DNA of 37,182 nucleotides, from contig NZ_AOIB01000031.1 of NCBI RefSeq assembly GCF_000337675.1, positions 271,097-308,278 on the forward strand, read 5' to 3'. The notes beneath the pieces were generated by a model that was not told where the DNA came from, made no database searches, and worked only from the letters and a program-made list of their open reading frames with translations. Of the stretch, positions 15,013 to 21,066 are shown in pieces (the stretch's first letter is position 1; every line of letters starts with the position of its first letter). Position numbers and translations under genes: made by a program. This DNA is from Natronococcus amylolyticus DSM 10524. GTDB lineage: Archaea > Halobacteriota > Halobacteria > Halobacteriales > Natrialbaceae.

Positions 15013-15123
15013 ATGGAGTTCGTGATCGATTCCGCGGACGAGGTCTCGTGCTCGGTCGTGGTACGTGTCACGAGCGCTCGCGGCGGCAAACAGCACGTTC
15101 GTATCGAGGAGCGCGACCGCCAT
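15001..15123 (-). pseudogene. N-terminal remnant of a PIN toxin (AbrB-linked)
   Basis: From the ATG at 15123, which overlaps the AbrB stop by TGATG, 40 codons read AVALLDTNVLFAAASARDTY, then HDRARDLVRGIDHELHLLR and stop at 15001. The LLDTNVLFAAAS start carries the first PIN aspartate and is the usual beginning of the VapC paired with AbrB-type antitoxins. The remaining 100 or so residues are missing: the frame ends exactly where the DUF7509-type gene ends on the other strand. The toxin is therefore inactive. Confidence 0.72.
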
Positions 15124-15368
15124 CACTCCGCTCCGAACTCGCTCTCGGCCGCGACAGCGTCCGTCTCGCCGACGTCGACGGGCTCGAAGTCGTCGAAGAC
15201 CCCTTCGCGCTGGTGGACGATTTCGACGGTCAGCGCTCCGTCCTCATCGACGTTCCAGCGAAGTTTATCACCCGGACCGATATCGAGCGTCCGACGGATA
15301 TCGGCGGGGATAGTGACCATCCCTCGGTCGCTAACCGTCGTTTCTTCGGGCGGTTCATCAGCAGCCAT
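15123..15368 (-). CDS. AbrB/MazE-type antitoxin, orphaned
   Basis: 81 residues from the ATG at 15368. ETTVSDRGMVTIPADIRRTLDIGPGDKLRWNVDEDGALTVEIV is a full SpoVT/AbrB swapped-hairpin domain (S-x-R-G-x-V-T-I-P-x-x-I-R-x-x-L). The C-terminal acidic half (REGVFDDFEPVDVGETDAVAAE) is the toxin-binding tail. It is coupled by TGATG to a PIN toxin gene that is now truncated, so it is an antitoxin without its toxin. A perfect inverted repeat sits 27 bases upstream over the TATA region. Confidence 0.87.
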   Translation of the reverse strand: MAADEPPEETTVSDRGMVTIPADIRRTLDIGPGDKLRWNVDEDGALTVEIVHQREGVFDDFEPVDVGETDAVAAESEFGAE

Positions 15369-15394
15369 ATTCGATCGTACGTCCCCTCTTCATA

Positions 15395-15414
15395 TACATG
15401 TTGCTCCACATGTA
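15395..15414. promoter_or_regulatory. Inverted-repeat operator of the AbrB-type gene
   Basis: tacatgt-tgctcc-acatgta is a perfect 7+7 inverted repeat with a 6-base centre, adjacent to the minus-strand TATA-like atatgaag, 27 bases upstream of the antitoxin start. The AbrB-type protein is the obvious candidate ligand. Confidence 0.55.
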
Positions 15415-15444
15415 GGCTCCCGACCGCTCGTCTCGCGGCGTGGG

Positions 15445-15796
15445 TTCTCCGTCTCGAGGACGGTAATCCCCGGAGAGTGGGTGGGACGCAGGACCAGCGA
15501 GAGTCGAGTCGTGTGTCTCGATCGTCGACCCCTGGTCGTCGAGCGTAGACTCGTGGTGCTCGAGTTGTTCGGTGAGTTGGTCGCGGTCAGTTTCTAACTC
15601 GTCGACTCTGATTTCTAGGTTGTCGATCGTATGCTCGAGGTCGGTGACCCGTGTCGTGAGCCGGTCGTTCTGGGTTCGGAGTTCATGGAGTTCGGTGAGG
15701 ACGTCCTCGAGGGTGTGGTCGCTATCAGTTGTCCGAGACTGGGGAGGCGTATCTGGAGGGAGAGCTCGATGGGAGTGAGCTCGAGGAGTAAGGGGT
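15445..15796 (-). pseudogene. Coiled-coil coding remnant without a start codon
   Basis: One minus-strand frame, open from a stop at 15796-15798, reads a proline-rich lead (HRALPPDTPPQSRTTDSDH) and then about eight regular heptads: LEDVLTELHELRTQ, NDRLTTRVTDLEHT, IDNLEIRVDELETD, RDQLTEQLEHHEST. Codon use is haloarchaeal, but no in-frame ATG or GTG precedes the coiled coil, and the frame runs on into the AbrB-type operator. It looks like an internal piece of a larger coiled-coil protein cut at both ends. I cannot name the parent gene. Confidence 0.5.
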
Positions 15797-15799
15797 CAG

Positions 15800-16122
15800 G
15801 AACGCAAACACTCCGAAAGCCCCTGGCGCTGTAGGCTCGCGCGCCTCGCTGTCGTTCGAGAGAGCGAAGCTCTCTCGTGAGTGAGCAAACGCAACGCGTT
15901 TGTGATCTATGCAAGACCGGCGGTCTTGCAGTATGACGAAAGGCGTGTTGCGCCTTTCGAACCACGCTCCTCGATCGCTCGTTTCACTCGCTCTCTGTGG
16001 TGCTTACTCCGCGAGACTACGTCTCGCTTGCCCTCGCTCACTTCGTTCGCGAGGATTTCGTCGTGCTTCGGCGACACCGCCAGCCCCTTTCATTCCCACT
16101 CGCGGTGGTTGGTCAGTGGGCT
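15800..16122. repeat. Hairpin-array element, long form
   Basis: Six perfect inverted repeats in about 200 bases: 15857-15877 (9-bp stem, GAA loop), 15886-15902 (7, AAC), 15910-15930 (9, GGC), 15937-15959 (9, TGTTG), 16011-16027 (7, TAC) and 16032-16054 (6, 11-base loop). The stems differ in sequence but most loops are 3 bases. Its ends (actccgaaagcccctggcgc at 15810 and ggtggttggtcagtgggct at 16104) recur in the shorter element at 23107-23207. No protein is encoded. Confidence 0.75.
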
Positions 16123-16171
16123 CTGTTCGGCGGGTGATCGGGTGGTCAGATGGTGTGGTGGAGTACTCGAG

Positions 16172-16290
16172 CTACGATTCTCGAGGATCCTCGACGAACT
16201 CGTAGAGTCCACGACTCGCTTTTCGGACCCAGCCCGCATCGTGGAGCCGTCGCAAGAAGTACTCGACGGTGCTCTTCTCGAGTCCGTCTT
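16172..16290 (-). pseudogene. Degenerate copy of the wHTH gene at 17274
   Basis: The minus strand reads DGLEKSTVEYFLRRLHDAGW, then VRKASRGLYEFVEDPRES and TAG at 16172, nearly identical to the C-terminal part of the protein at 17274-17522. A stop codon and unrelated sequence lie a few codons upstream, so the N-terminal half is missing. The flanking bases after the stop are also similar (ggtggtcag..tggtgt), showing a duplicated segment. Confidence 0.72.
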
Positions 16291-16392
16291 ACTCCACACC
16301 CGCTCCCCAGACGGGTCGTACGAGCGGCGACCAGTGCGTTGACCGTACCTCCGTCGAGAGTTCCCCTCGAGTGAGCGACAGCCAGTCTTGTA

Positions 16393-16857
16393 CTACCGGA
16401 CGATCGTCACCGGCACCGGCGACCGCCGGGCGACCGTTTCGGCCACGCTCCCGAGGAGGAGCCGACTCGCCCCGGTCCGCCCATGACTGCCGATGACGAG
16501 CCGATCGACGTCGTGGTCCTCGGCGTAGGCGATGATCCGCTTTGGGACCTTCCCAACGAGGGCCTCGGTCTCGAGGGCGACGCCGGCAGCCTCGGCCTGG
16601 CGCCGCGCCTCCTCGAGGAGGCGGTCCACCTCGGCCTCCCGTCGGGTGCGAATCCGTTCGTAGTCGTCTCGCACCCCCGTCCCGGTCTCGAGGTCGGTCT
16701 TCGCCCCGGTCTCGAGACCGGTCGCCCTGTAGATCGTGCCGGGATCGGTCACGTGGATCGCGACGAACTCCGCGTCGGGGAACTCCTCGAGGGCGAACTC
16801 GAGGGCCGCCCTCGCCTGTTCGCCGCCGTCGATCGGGACGAGTACGCGTGCTGGCAT
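16393..16857 (-). CDS. UspA-family universal stress protein
   Basis: 154 residues from the ATG at 16857. ARVLVPIDGGEQARAALEFALEEFPDAEFVAIHV is the first strand-loop-helix-strand unit with the ATP-contacting aspartate, and the C-terminal GSHGRTGASRLLLGSVAETVARRSPVPVTIV carries the G-2x-G-9x-G-S/T nucleotide-binding motif. It is a single-domain, cytoplasmic, ATP-binding type Usp. The longer frames to 17100 and 17212 add arginine-rich read-through. It stands alone among pseudogenes and duplicated fragments. Confidence 0.92.
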   Translation of the reverse strand: MPARVLVPIDGGEQARAALEFALEEFPDAEFVAIHVTDPGTIYRATGLETGAKTDLETGTGVRDDYERIRTRREAEVDRLLEEARRQAEAAGVALETEALVGKVPKRIIAYAEDHDVDRLVIGSHGRTGASRLLLGSVAETVARRSPVPVTIVR

Positions 16858-17273
16858 ACCACATACTCCGTCGGCGGTCCGAATAAAGCTCACCGACACG
16901 CCCCGTGGGCGGGCCCGATCGCTCGACGGGCTCGCTCCGACGACAGTTGGACGCGGCAGCGCTCCGGGCGGACCGGACGAGACGGCTGTCGCTCCCGCGT
17001 GCGAACACGGCCGCGACCACACCAGGTCGAGGAGCGCTCGTCCGACGAGCGGGCCGAGTACGTTCTTGGCGTTTCGCTCGAGACGTGGCTCGGGTACCAT
17101 CAGGATGGCGGACGGGTGCTCGAGGACTGTGCGGCGGTTCGGTACGAAGCCCTCCGGATGATGTGGGAGGACGTAGTCCCCGGTCTGTAGCTGGCAGTCT
17201 CGGTGGCTTCATTCGCGTCGGCGGAGCACCGGACGTCGAATCTCTTCGTCACCGACGATCCGCGAGTCGGTGG
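16858..17273. other. Gap between the Usp gene and the wHTH gene
   Basis: About 415 bases. A minus-strand frame upstream of the Usp gene (to 17100) begins PEPRLERNAKNVLGPLVGRALLDLVW with plausible composition, but it has no recognised family and turns arginine-rich. A plus-strand frame ends VRYEALRMMWEDVVPGL at 17190. I cannot decide whether either is coding. Confidence 0.3.
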
Positions 17274-17522
17274 TCAGGTGGTGTCCGTTTCTCGAGGATC
17301 CTCGACGAACTCGTAGCGTCCACGACTCGCCGTTCGGATCCAGCCCGCGTCGTGGAGCCGTCGCAAGAAGTACTCGACGGTGTGCTTCTCGAGTCCCGTC
17401 TCGTCGATCACGTAGCGGGGATTCACACGTCCCCAGGGTTCGTTCTCGTCGCGTCCCCGTTTGAACATCTTGGGGGTAACAGCAACCCACGTGGGCTCGA
17501 GGACCGCATCGACTCCTGCCAC
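17274..17522 (-). CDS. Small winged-helix DNA-binding protein
   Basis: 82 residues if the GTG at 17522 is used; the first ATG (17468) would give 64 residues but would remove EPTWVAVTPKM, which looks native. WGRVNPRYVIDETGLEKHTVEYFLRRLHDAGWIRTASRGRYEFVEDPR is a winged helix with the recognition helix HTVEYFLRRLHDAGW and the wing RGRYEFV. It resembles the small phage-repressor-like regulators of haloarchaea. A decayed copy lies at 16172-16290. It diverges from the orc1 N-terminal fragment, about 90 bases away. Confidence 0.62.
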   Translation of the reverse strand: MAGVDAVLEPTWVAVTPKMFKRGRDENEPWGRVNPRYVIDETGLEKHTVEYFLRRLHDAGWIRTASRGRYEFVEDPRETDTT

Positions 17523-17610
17523 TCGAGACTGCAGGACCGACGACGTCGAGGCTCCCGAACCGTTATCCGTACCGTCGTCGGGAGATAGACACACGTAGTT
17601 CCGCTGGAAC

Positions 17611-17781
17611 ATGAACAAGTACGACGACCTGTTCGACGAGACGGCGCCGGACGAGAGTCTCTTTACCGACAAGGGCGCGCTCGACCCGCTCACCGACGCC
17701 CGGGAGATCGTCGCCCGCGACGACCAGGAACGCGAGCTGCAGGTAGTTGAAGACGATGTGCGGTGGGGACTCAGCGTGTGA
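17611..17781 (+). pseudogene. N-terminal fragment of orc1/cdc6, fused to an antitoxin tail
   Basis: From the ATG at 17611 the first 45 or so codons (NKYDDLFDETAPDESLFTDK, then GALDPLTDAREIVARDDQEREL) match the N-terminus of the Orc1/Cdc6 protein at 21616. After the CTG-CAG at about 17743 the frame switches to VVEDDVRWGLSV and TGA. That ending looks like the C-terminus of a UPF0175-type antitoxin, and its TGA overlaps the GTG of a PIN gene, as antitoxin and toxin genes do. The Walker A motif is lost. The middle of the same orc1 gene resumes at about 19973. Confidence 0.8.
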
Positions 17782-18050
17782 TCATCGCGGTCGCCGATGC
17801 GGGTCCGACTATCCATCCCGACGAGATCAATGCGCTCGGACTCCTCTCGACTATCGACCGAGTCCTGATTCCGCAGGCCACCTCCGATGAACTCGCAGCG
17901 GGTATGGTCTCCCCTGCGCTCAGCGACACCGAGTCCGAACTCGTCGAGGCCGACACACCCACCGCAGCGGTCCGTGTCACGTCTCGCAACGACCCGCCAC
18001 ACACGCGTCGCCCTCACCGACGCAGTCACTCGAATAATCGAGTTGCCTGA
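17778..18050 (+). pseudogene. N-terminal part of a DUF3368-like PIN toxin
   Basis: A GTG at 17778 overlaps the stop of the preceding frame (GTGA). IIAVADAGPTIHPDEINALGLLSTIDRVLIPQATSDELAAG matches the beginning of PIN proteins that pair with UPF0175 antitoxins, including the V-A-D-A-G-P-x-I-H start with its aspartate. After about residue 62 (ADTPTAAV) the frame turns into arginine/histidine-rich sequence and stops at 18050 inside the convergent PIN gene. The C-terminal catalytic aspartates are missing, so this is a fragment. Confidence 0.62.
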
Positions 18051-18529
18051 TAGACGTACGCGTTGCCGTCCCAGCTTCGGCGATCTGCGATCGCCTCGAG
18101 AAGTGCTTTTGCGGTCGCTTTCGACAGATCCTCGTGGACGACGAACGCCTTCAGCAGGCGGGGCGTTGTGACGAGTTGGGCGTCGGCAAGCGACGCGTGA
18201 ATGAGTGCGAGTTGGTTGTACTCGTCACAGTAGAAAAACGGCGCCTCGAGCCGGTCAGCCAGCTGTACCGCCGCGTTTTCCCCGTCGTCGAGCGGGAAGT
18301 CGGGATCGAGGTCGACAGCCCGAACCGTCAGCCGGTCTCGCGCATCGAGCAGCGTCCGTGCGGCTGCGCCATCTTCATCATCGTACTCCGCGAGTTGCTC
18401 GAGTTCATCGACCACCTGTTCGGGGACGGCCACGTCGTAGCCGTCCAGAAGCACCGGCAGTGCAACCCGCCGTGACTCGGCGGTACTCGCCAGGCTTACG
18501 AGCGCAGACGTGTCCGCGACGAGCCTCAT
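18026..18529 (-). CDS. PIN-like toxin of an RHH-linked pair
   Basis: 167 residues from the ATG at 18529, overlapping the antitoxin stop by ATGA. RLVADTSALVSLAS carries the first PIN aspartate; VPEQVVDELEQLAEYDDEDG supplies the conserved glutamate. LDDGENAAVQLADRLEAPFFYCDEYNQLALIHASLADAQLVTTPRLLKAF has the G-E-x-A-A-x-x-L-A segment followed by the second acidic cluster seen in PIN proteins that recognise D-D-x-x-A-R. It is longer than classic VapC (about 130 residues). It is intact and is expected to be an RNase held by the upstream RHH protein. Confidence 0.78.
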   Translation of the reverse strand: MRLVADTSALVSLASTAESRRVALPVLLDGYDVAVPEQVVDELEQLAEYDDEDGAAARTLLDARDRLTVRAVDLDPDFPLDDGENAAVQLADRLEAPFFYCDEYNQLALIHASLADAQLVTTPRLLKAFVVHEDLSKATAKALLEAIADRRSWDGNAYVYQATRLFE

Positions 18530-18837
18530 TCGTCACGCGCGGCTGCGAGGTCGTTGCTAATGCTGTCATCCGTCAGCTGGCGTTTGAGCACCCGGAAGTT
18601 CTGGGCGGCTTCGACGCCGACGATCGCTTTCACCTGGTCGAACTCGAGTTGCCCTTCGTAGTATGCGTTTGCGATCGCCTGCTGGACCCGTTCTTCGTCG
18701 CTCGCGGTTGCGAGATACTCACGAAGCGCCTCGACGAGCACGTCGGTTCGATTCTTTCCCTCCGCGACCGCGAGCGCGTCGGCCTGTTCGATCAGGCGTT
18801 CGGGCGCACGGAAATGCACGCGCGTGCTCGAACTCAT
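18526..18837 (-). CDS. Ribbon-helix-helix antitoxin
   Basis: 103 residues from the ATG at 18837; the ATG at 18858 lies inside the promoter/operator and would add a cysteine-containing heptapeptide. SSSTRVHFRAPERLIEQADALAVAEGKNRTDVLVEALREYL is a complete ribbon-helix-helix DNA-binding domain. The remaining 60 residues (VQQAIANAYYEGQLEFDQVKAIVG..RQLTDDSISNDLAAARDE) are helical and acidic, as in a toxin-binding tail. It is coupled to the PIN gene by ATGA. It lies inside the DNA that separates the two orc1 pieces. Confidence 0.8.
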   Translation of the reverse strand: MSSSTRVHFRAPERLIEQADALAVAEGKNRTDVLVEALREYLATASDEERVQQAIANAYYEGQLEFDQVKAIVGVEAAQNFRVLKRQLTDDSISNDLAAARDE

Positions 18838-18840
18838 ACG

Positions 18841-18860
18841 CACACATTGTGCACACACAT
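18841..18860. promoter_or_regulatory. Operator-like repeats before the RHH antitoxin
   Basis: On the minus strand atgtgtg-tgcaca-atgtgtg reads as two direct heptamers around a tgtgcaca palindrome (18848-18855), ending about 4 bases before the antitoxin ATG. RHH proteins commonly bind such short repeats to repress their own operon. Confidence 0.5.
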
Positions 18861-18937
18861 CCGTAGGTCTGTCGGTGCTTCGTGAACCGGGTCGGGGTCA
18901 CGTCGCTCGAGAATCGACGGACCGAGCCGTCTAGTTC

Positions 18938-19045
18938 TACGTGCTGGACGCCCTCCAGACGACCCTGCTGTCGGTCGAGCTGGGAGGTCTGTCTCAGCAC
19001 GCGTGATGGACGATCGATCTCTACAGCGAGGCGGCCCTCGAGAGC
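18938..19045 (+). repeat. Decayed copy of the segment downstream of orc1
   Basis: ctggacgccctccagacgac and the following 85 bases align base by base, with many mismatches, to 22808-22915, the start of the 85-residue protein that follows the orc1 copy at 21616. The protein frame is broken here. It is a second sign that the block 17.6-20.4 kb derives from a duplicate of the 21.6-23.0 kb block. Confidence 0.6.
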
Positions 19046-19217
19046 CAGGCTAGCAGCGACCTTCCGACCGGAACAAAGACGGCGTACGTCTGTGTCGTAG
19101 CGAATGGGAGATGGACACCGGGGATTCGCCGCCAACGGAGCGGTCTCTCGCGGCGAGCCCGGGCTCCCCCCGTTTCGGAGTGGAGGCGAACGCCCACGAC
19201 CGAGGTCGGGGGAGCTC

Positions 19218-19649
19218 TCACAGCGTCGCCGGATCGATCCGGCTGACGATACCATCGAAGTCGTCGTCGAAACTCATGACGGCGTCGAGATCGTGTCGCC
19301 GAGACAACGCGACGGTTGTTGCGTCGGTGAAGCTCAGCGCTTGATCATCGTACTGCTCGAAGACGTCGACGGCATCGGCGAACACGGCCGCTGGCACTCG
19401 GAGCATATCGTACACCTGCGGGTACGAGGCGGCACCCCGCAGCTTTTCGCCGAGTCGCTTTGCTGGCGGAAACGACCCACCCCGCATGAGCGTCAGTGTA
19501 ACGGCTTCGTCGTAGATGTAGTCGCTCACGTACGGCTGGCCGAAGTCGCCGTCGTAGACGCCTTCGAGCGCGGTACTGGCAGCGTCGTGTCTGGAGGCGT
19601 CGACGTCGTGATCCGCGTACAGGACGCCGGTGTCGACGAGGATCGTCAT
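19218..19649 (-). CDS. vapC: VapC-type PIN toxin
   Basis: 143 residues from the ATG at 19649, overlapping the antitoxin stop by ATGA. TILVDTGVLYADHDVDASRHDAA gives the first PIN aspartate; SDYIYDEAVTLTLMR contains the conserved glutamate; ALSFTDATTVALSRRHDLDAVMSFDDDFD carries the T-D-A-x-x-x-A segment and the last acidic cluster with the typical M-S-F-D-D-D-F-D ending. This is the intact paralogue of the remnant at 13312-13391. It should be a functional endoribonuclease. Confidence 0.88.
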   Translation of the reverse strand: MTILVDTGVLYADHDVDASRHDAASTALEGVYDGDFGQPYVSDYIYDEAVTLTLMRGGSFPPAKRLGEKLRGAASYPQVYDMLRVPAAVFADAVDVFEQYDDQALSFTDATTVALSRRHDLDAVMSFDDDFDGIVSRIDPATL

Positions 19650-19921
19650 CCGTACAGCACGTCGTCGATATCCGCCTCGTCGGTCTCGACACCGGACCGG
19701 AACCGATCGCGACGCATGGCCTCCTTCTCGGCATCCGAGAGCGGGACGGTCGTCTCCCGGAACGAGTCGATAACGGCATCGCGGGATTCGTAGGCGTCGT
19801 CGATCAGTCGAGTCAGGAGCGCTTGCTGTGTGACGTTCCGACCCGTCCGCAGCCGGATCTCCGCCTGGAGTTCCTCGAGGCGGGATTTCGCGTCCTCGTC
19901 GACCTTGACTGCCGTCGCCAT
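19646..19921 (-). CDS. vapB: VapB-like antitoxin of the intact vapBC copy
   Basis: 91 residues from the ATG at 19921; the ATG 14 codons upstream lies in the promoter region. ATAVKVDEDAKSRLEELQAEIRLRTGRNVTQQALLTRLIDDAYESRDAVIDSF is an RHH-type domain with a long second helix. The acidic C-terminus (SGVETDEADIDDVLYG) is the toxin-binding part. It is coupled to vapC by ATGA. A decayed, frameshifted copy is found at 13388-13640. The genes lie immediately before the resumed orc1 fragment, whose sequence begins about 50 bases upstream of this start. Confidence 0.85.
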   Translation of the reverse strand: MATAVKVDEDAKSRLEELQAEIRLRTGRNVTQQALLTRLIDDAYESRDAVIDSFRETTVPLSDAEKEAMRRDRFRSGVETDEADIDDVLYG

Positions 19922-19972
19922 ATCTGCTGGTACCGTCCGAAACGCAGTAAACGTTTCTACCAACTAGTGGGA

Positions 19973-20410
19973 CGACGCGACGGATCTGTCGGGAGTTCGC
20001 CGATCGGAACGAGTCGGTCGCCGTCGAGTACGTGAATCTGAAGGAGTGTCGCACGCTGTTTAGCGCCGCTAACGAGATCCTCTTTCAGCTCGCCGACGAG
20101 AAGAAGGGCGCCTACGAGGGGTTAGACGGGGTGTTCGAGGGCACCTGGGCCGCTCTCGAGGCCTACCCCGCGTGGACGGTGCTCGTCCTCGACGAGATCG
20201 ACCACGTCCGCCAGGATACCAACTACGACCCCAGCGACTTCTTCTACCGACTGCTGCGCGGCGAGGGGAAACTGCAACGGGGGATCAACCTCTCGGTCTG
20301 GCTGGTGAGCAACGAACTGCTCGAGGTCGATCTGCGGTTAGATAGTCGTGTCCAGAGCGCGATGAGCGACGAGGCCGTCTTCTTTCCGCCCTACGGCGAG
20401 GGGGATACTC
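19973..20410 (+). pseudogene. Middle fragment of the broken orc1/cdc6
   Basis: The frame enters as RRICREFADRNESVAVEYVN and continues through FSAANEILFQLADEKKGAYEG, the Walker B segment VLVLDEIDHVRQD and sensor-1 WLVSNELLE to FFPPYGE, closely matching residues 75-214 of the protein at 21616. The best in-frame start is a GTG at 20032. After PPYGE, at about 20405, it runs 5 more unrelated codons to a TGA at 20424. Relative to the other copy it lacks residues 46-73, including Walker A, and the whole winged-helix domain, so it cannot be an active initiator. Confidence 0.85.
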
Positions 20411-20542
20411 GAGGCGATCCGTGAGCCCCTCGCGTAGCGAGACGGTCGGCTCGTAGCCGAGGGCGGTTCGGGCCGCCATACTGTCGGCCTCGCTCTGGCG
20501 GCTGTCACCGTGGACCGGAAGCGGCTCATCGTTTGGGCCTGT
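20405..20542 (-). pseudogene. C-terminal fragment of an NAD-dependent sugar epimerase/dehydratase
   Basis: The minus strand reads PVHGDSRQSEADSMAARTAL, then GYEPTVSLREGLTDRLEYP, which has the hallmark L-G-Y-E-P-T-x-S-L-R-E-G-L-x end of GalE/WcaG-type extended short-chain dehydrogenases. There is no NAD-binding part. It abuts the truncated orc1 fragment, so this is a junction of two unrelated broken genes. It hints that sugar-nucleotide genes once lay close by. Confidence 0.62.
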
Positions 20543-20730
20543 TCACAGCAGCTACGGAGCACGCCGCCGTCGTCGCCGGTCGTCTGGCCTGGATGGCAGG
20601 CGACATCCCGACTGGAGCGGGTCATCCCCGGTGTCCGGCTACTGATTCGCTGACGGGGTGGCACACACTGGAGCGAGGACCGGTTCCGCATGTCGCTGCC
20701 CGTTGTGCCGAACCGACGTGCAACTCCTGT

Positions 20731-21066
20731 TCACGAGATTCCGAGATAGCCAGCGGCTTCACGGGCGATCGTCTCAGTCGTCGCCTCAGTTGGCTGTCCC
20801 TCTTTCCCCTGGATATCAGCGTGTCGGATCGAGACGACGGTCCACGGGTTGACGTACGTCTCTCGTGGCAGTCCACCGATCACGAAGTCGTCGTCCGTGA
20901 GCGGAACGGCAGCCGCGCGACGGGTCGTCGTGGCCGCCGCGTACAGTCCTTCCTCATCGTGAAACGGATGCGTCTGATCGCTCAAGCAGACGTACGGCCG
21001 GTAGTTGTGATCGGCGAAGAGATCAGGCCCTTTCACAACGGCACCGCGCTCGTAGCTCTCAGTCAT
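20731..21066 (-). CDS. PemK/MazF-like endoribonuclease toxin
   Basis: 111 residues from the ATG at 21066, overlapping the antitoxin stop by ATGA. ERGAVVKGPDLFADHNYRPYVCLSDQTHPFHDEEGLYAAATTTRR is the PemK/MazF beta-barrel start (G-x-V-V-x-G-P-D, R-P-x-x-x-L-S), and IGGLPRETYVNPWTVVSIRHADI carries the conserved S-Y-V-x-P-W-x-V-x-x segment. It probably cleaves mRNA unless bound by the upstream wHTH protein. It is the intact counterpart of the truncated toxin at 11445. Composition shows nothing odd. Confidence 0.8.
   Translation of the reverse strand: MTESYERGAVVKGPDLFADHNYRPYVCLSDQTHPFHDEEGLYAAATTTRRAAAVPLTDDDFVIGGLPRETYVNPWTVVSIRHADIQGKEGQPTEATTETIAREAAGYLGIS

Noticed and set aside
13670-15123. 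A single vapC interrupted by the ArsR/DUF7509 cassette
   Set aside because: Both flanking PIN pieces are on the minus strand in the right order, but the N-terminal piece (LLDTNVLFAAAS) and the C-terminal piece (YYLAVAKRDDLKLITEDG) look like different PIN subfamilies, so they are treated as two separate remnants.
15857-16054. CRISPR array
   Set aside because: The inverted repeats differ in stem sequence and spacing; there is no constant direct repeat with unique spacers.
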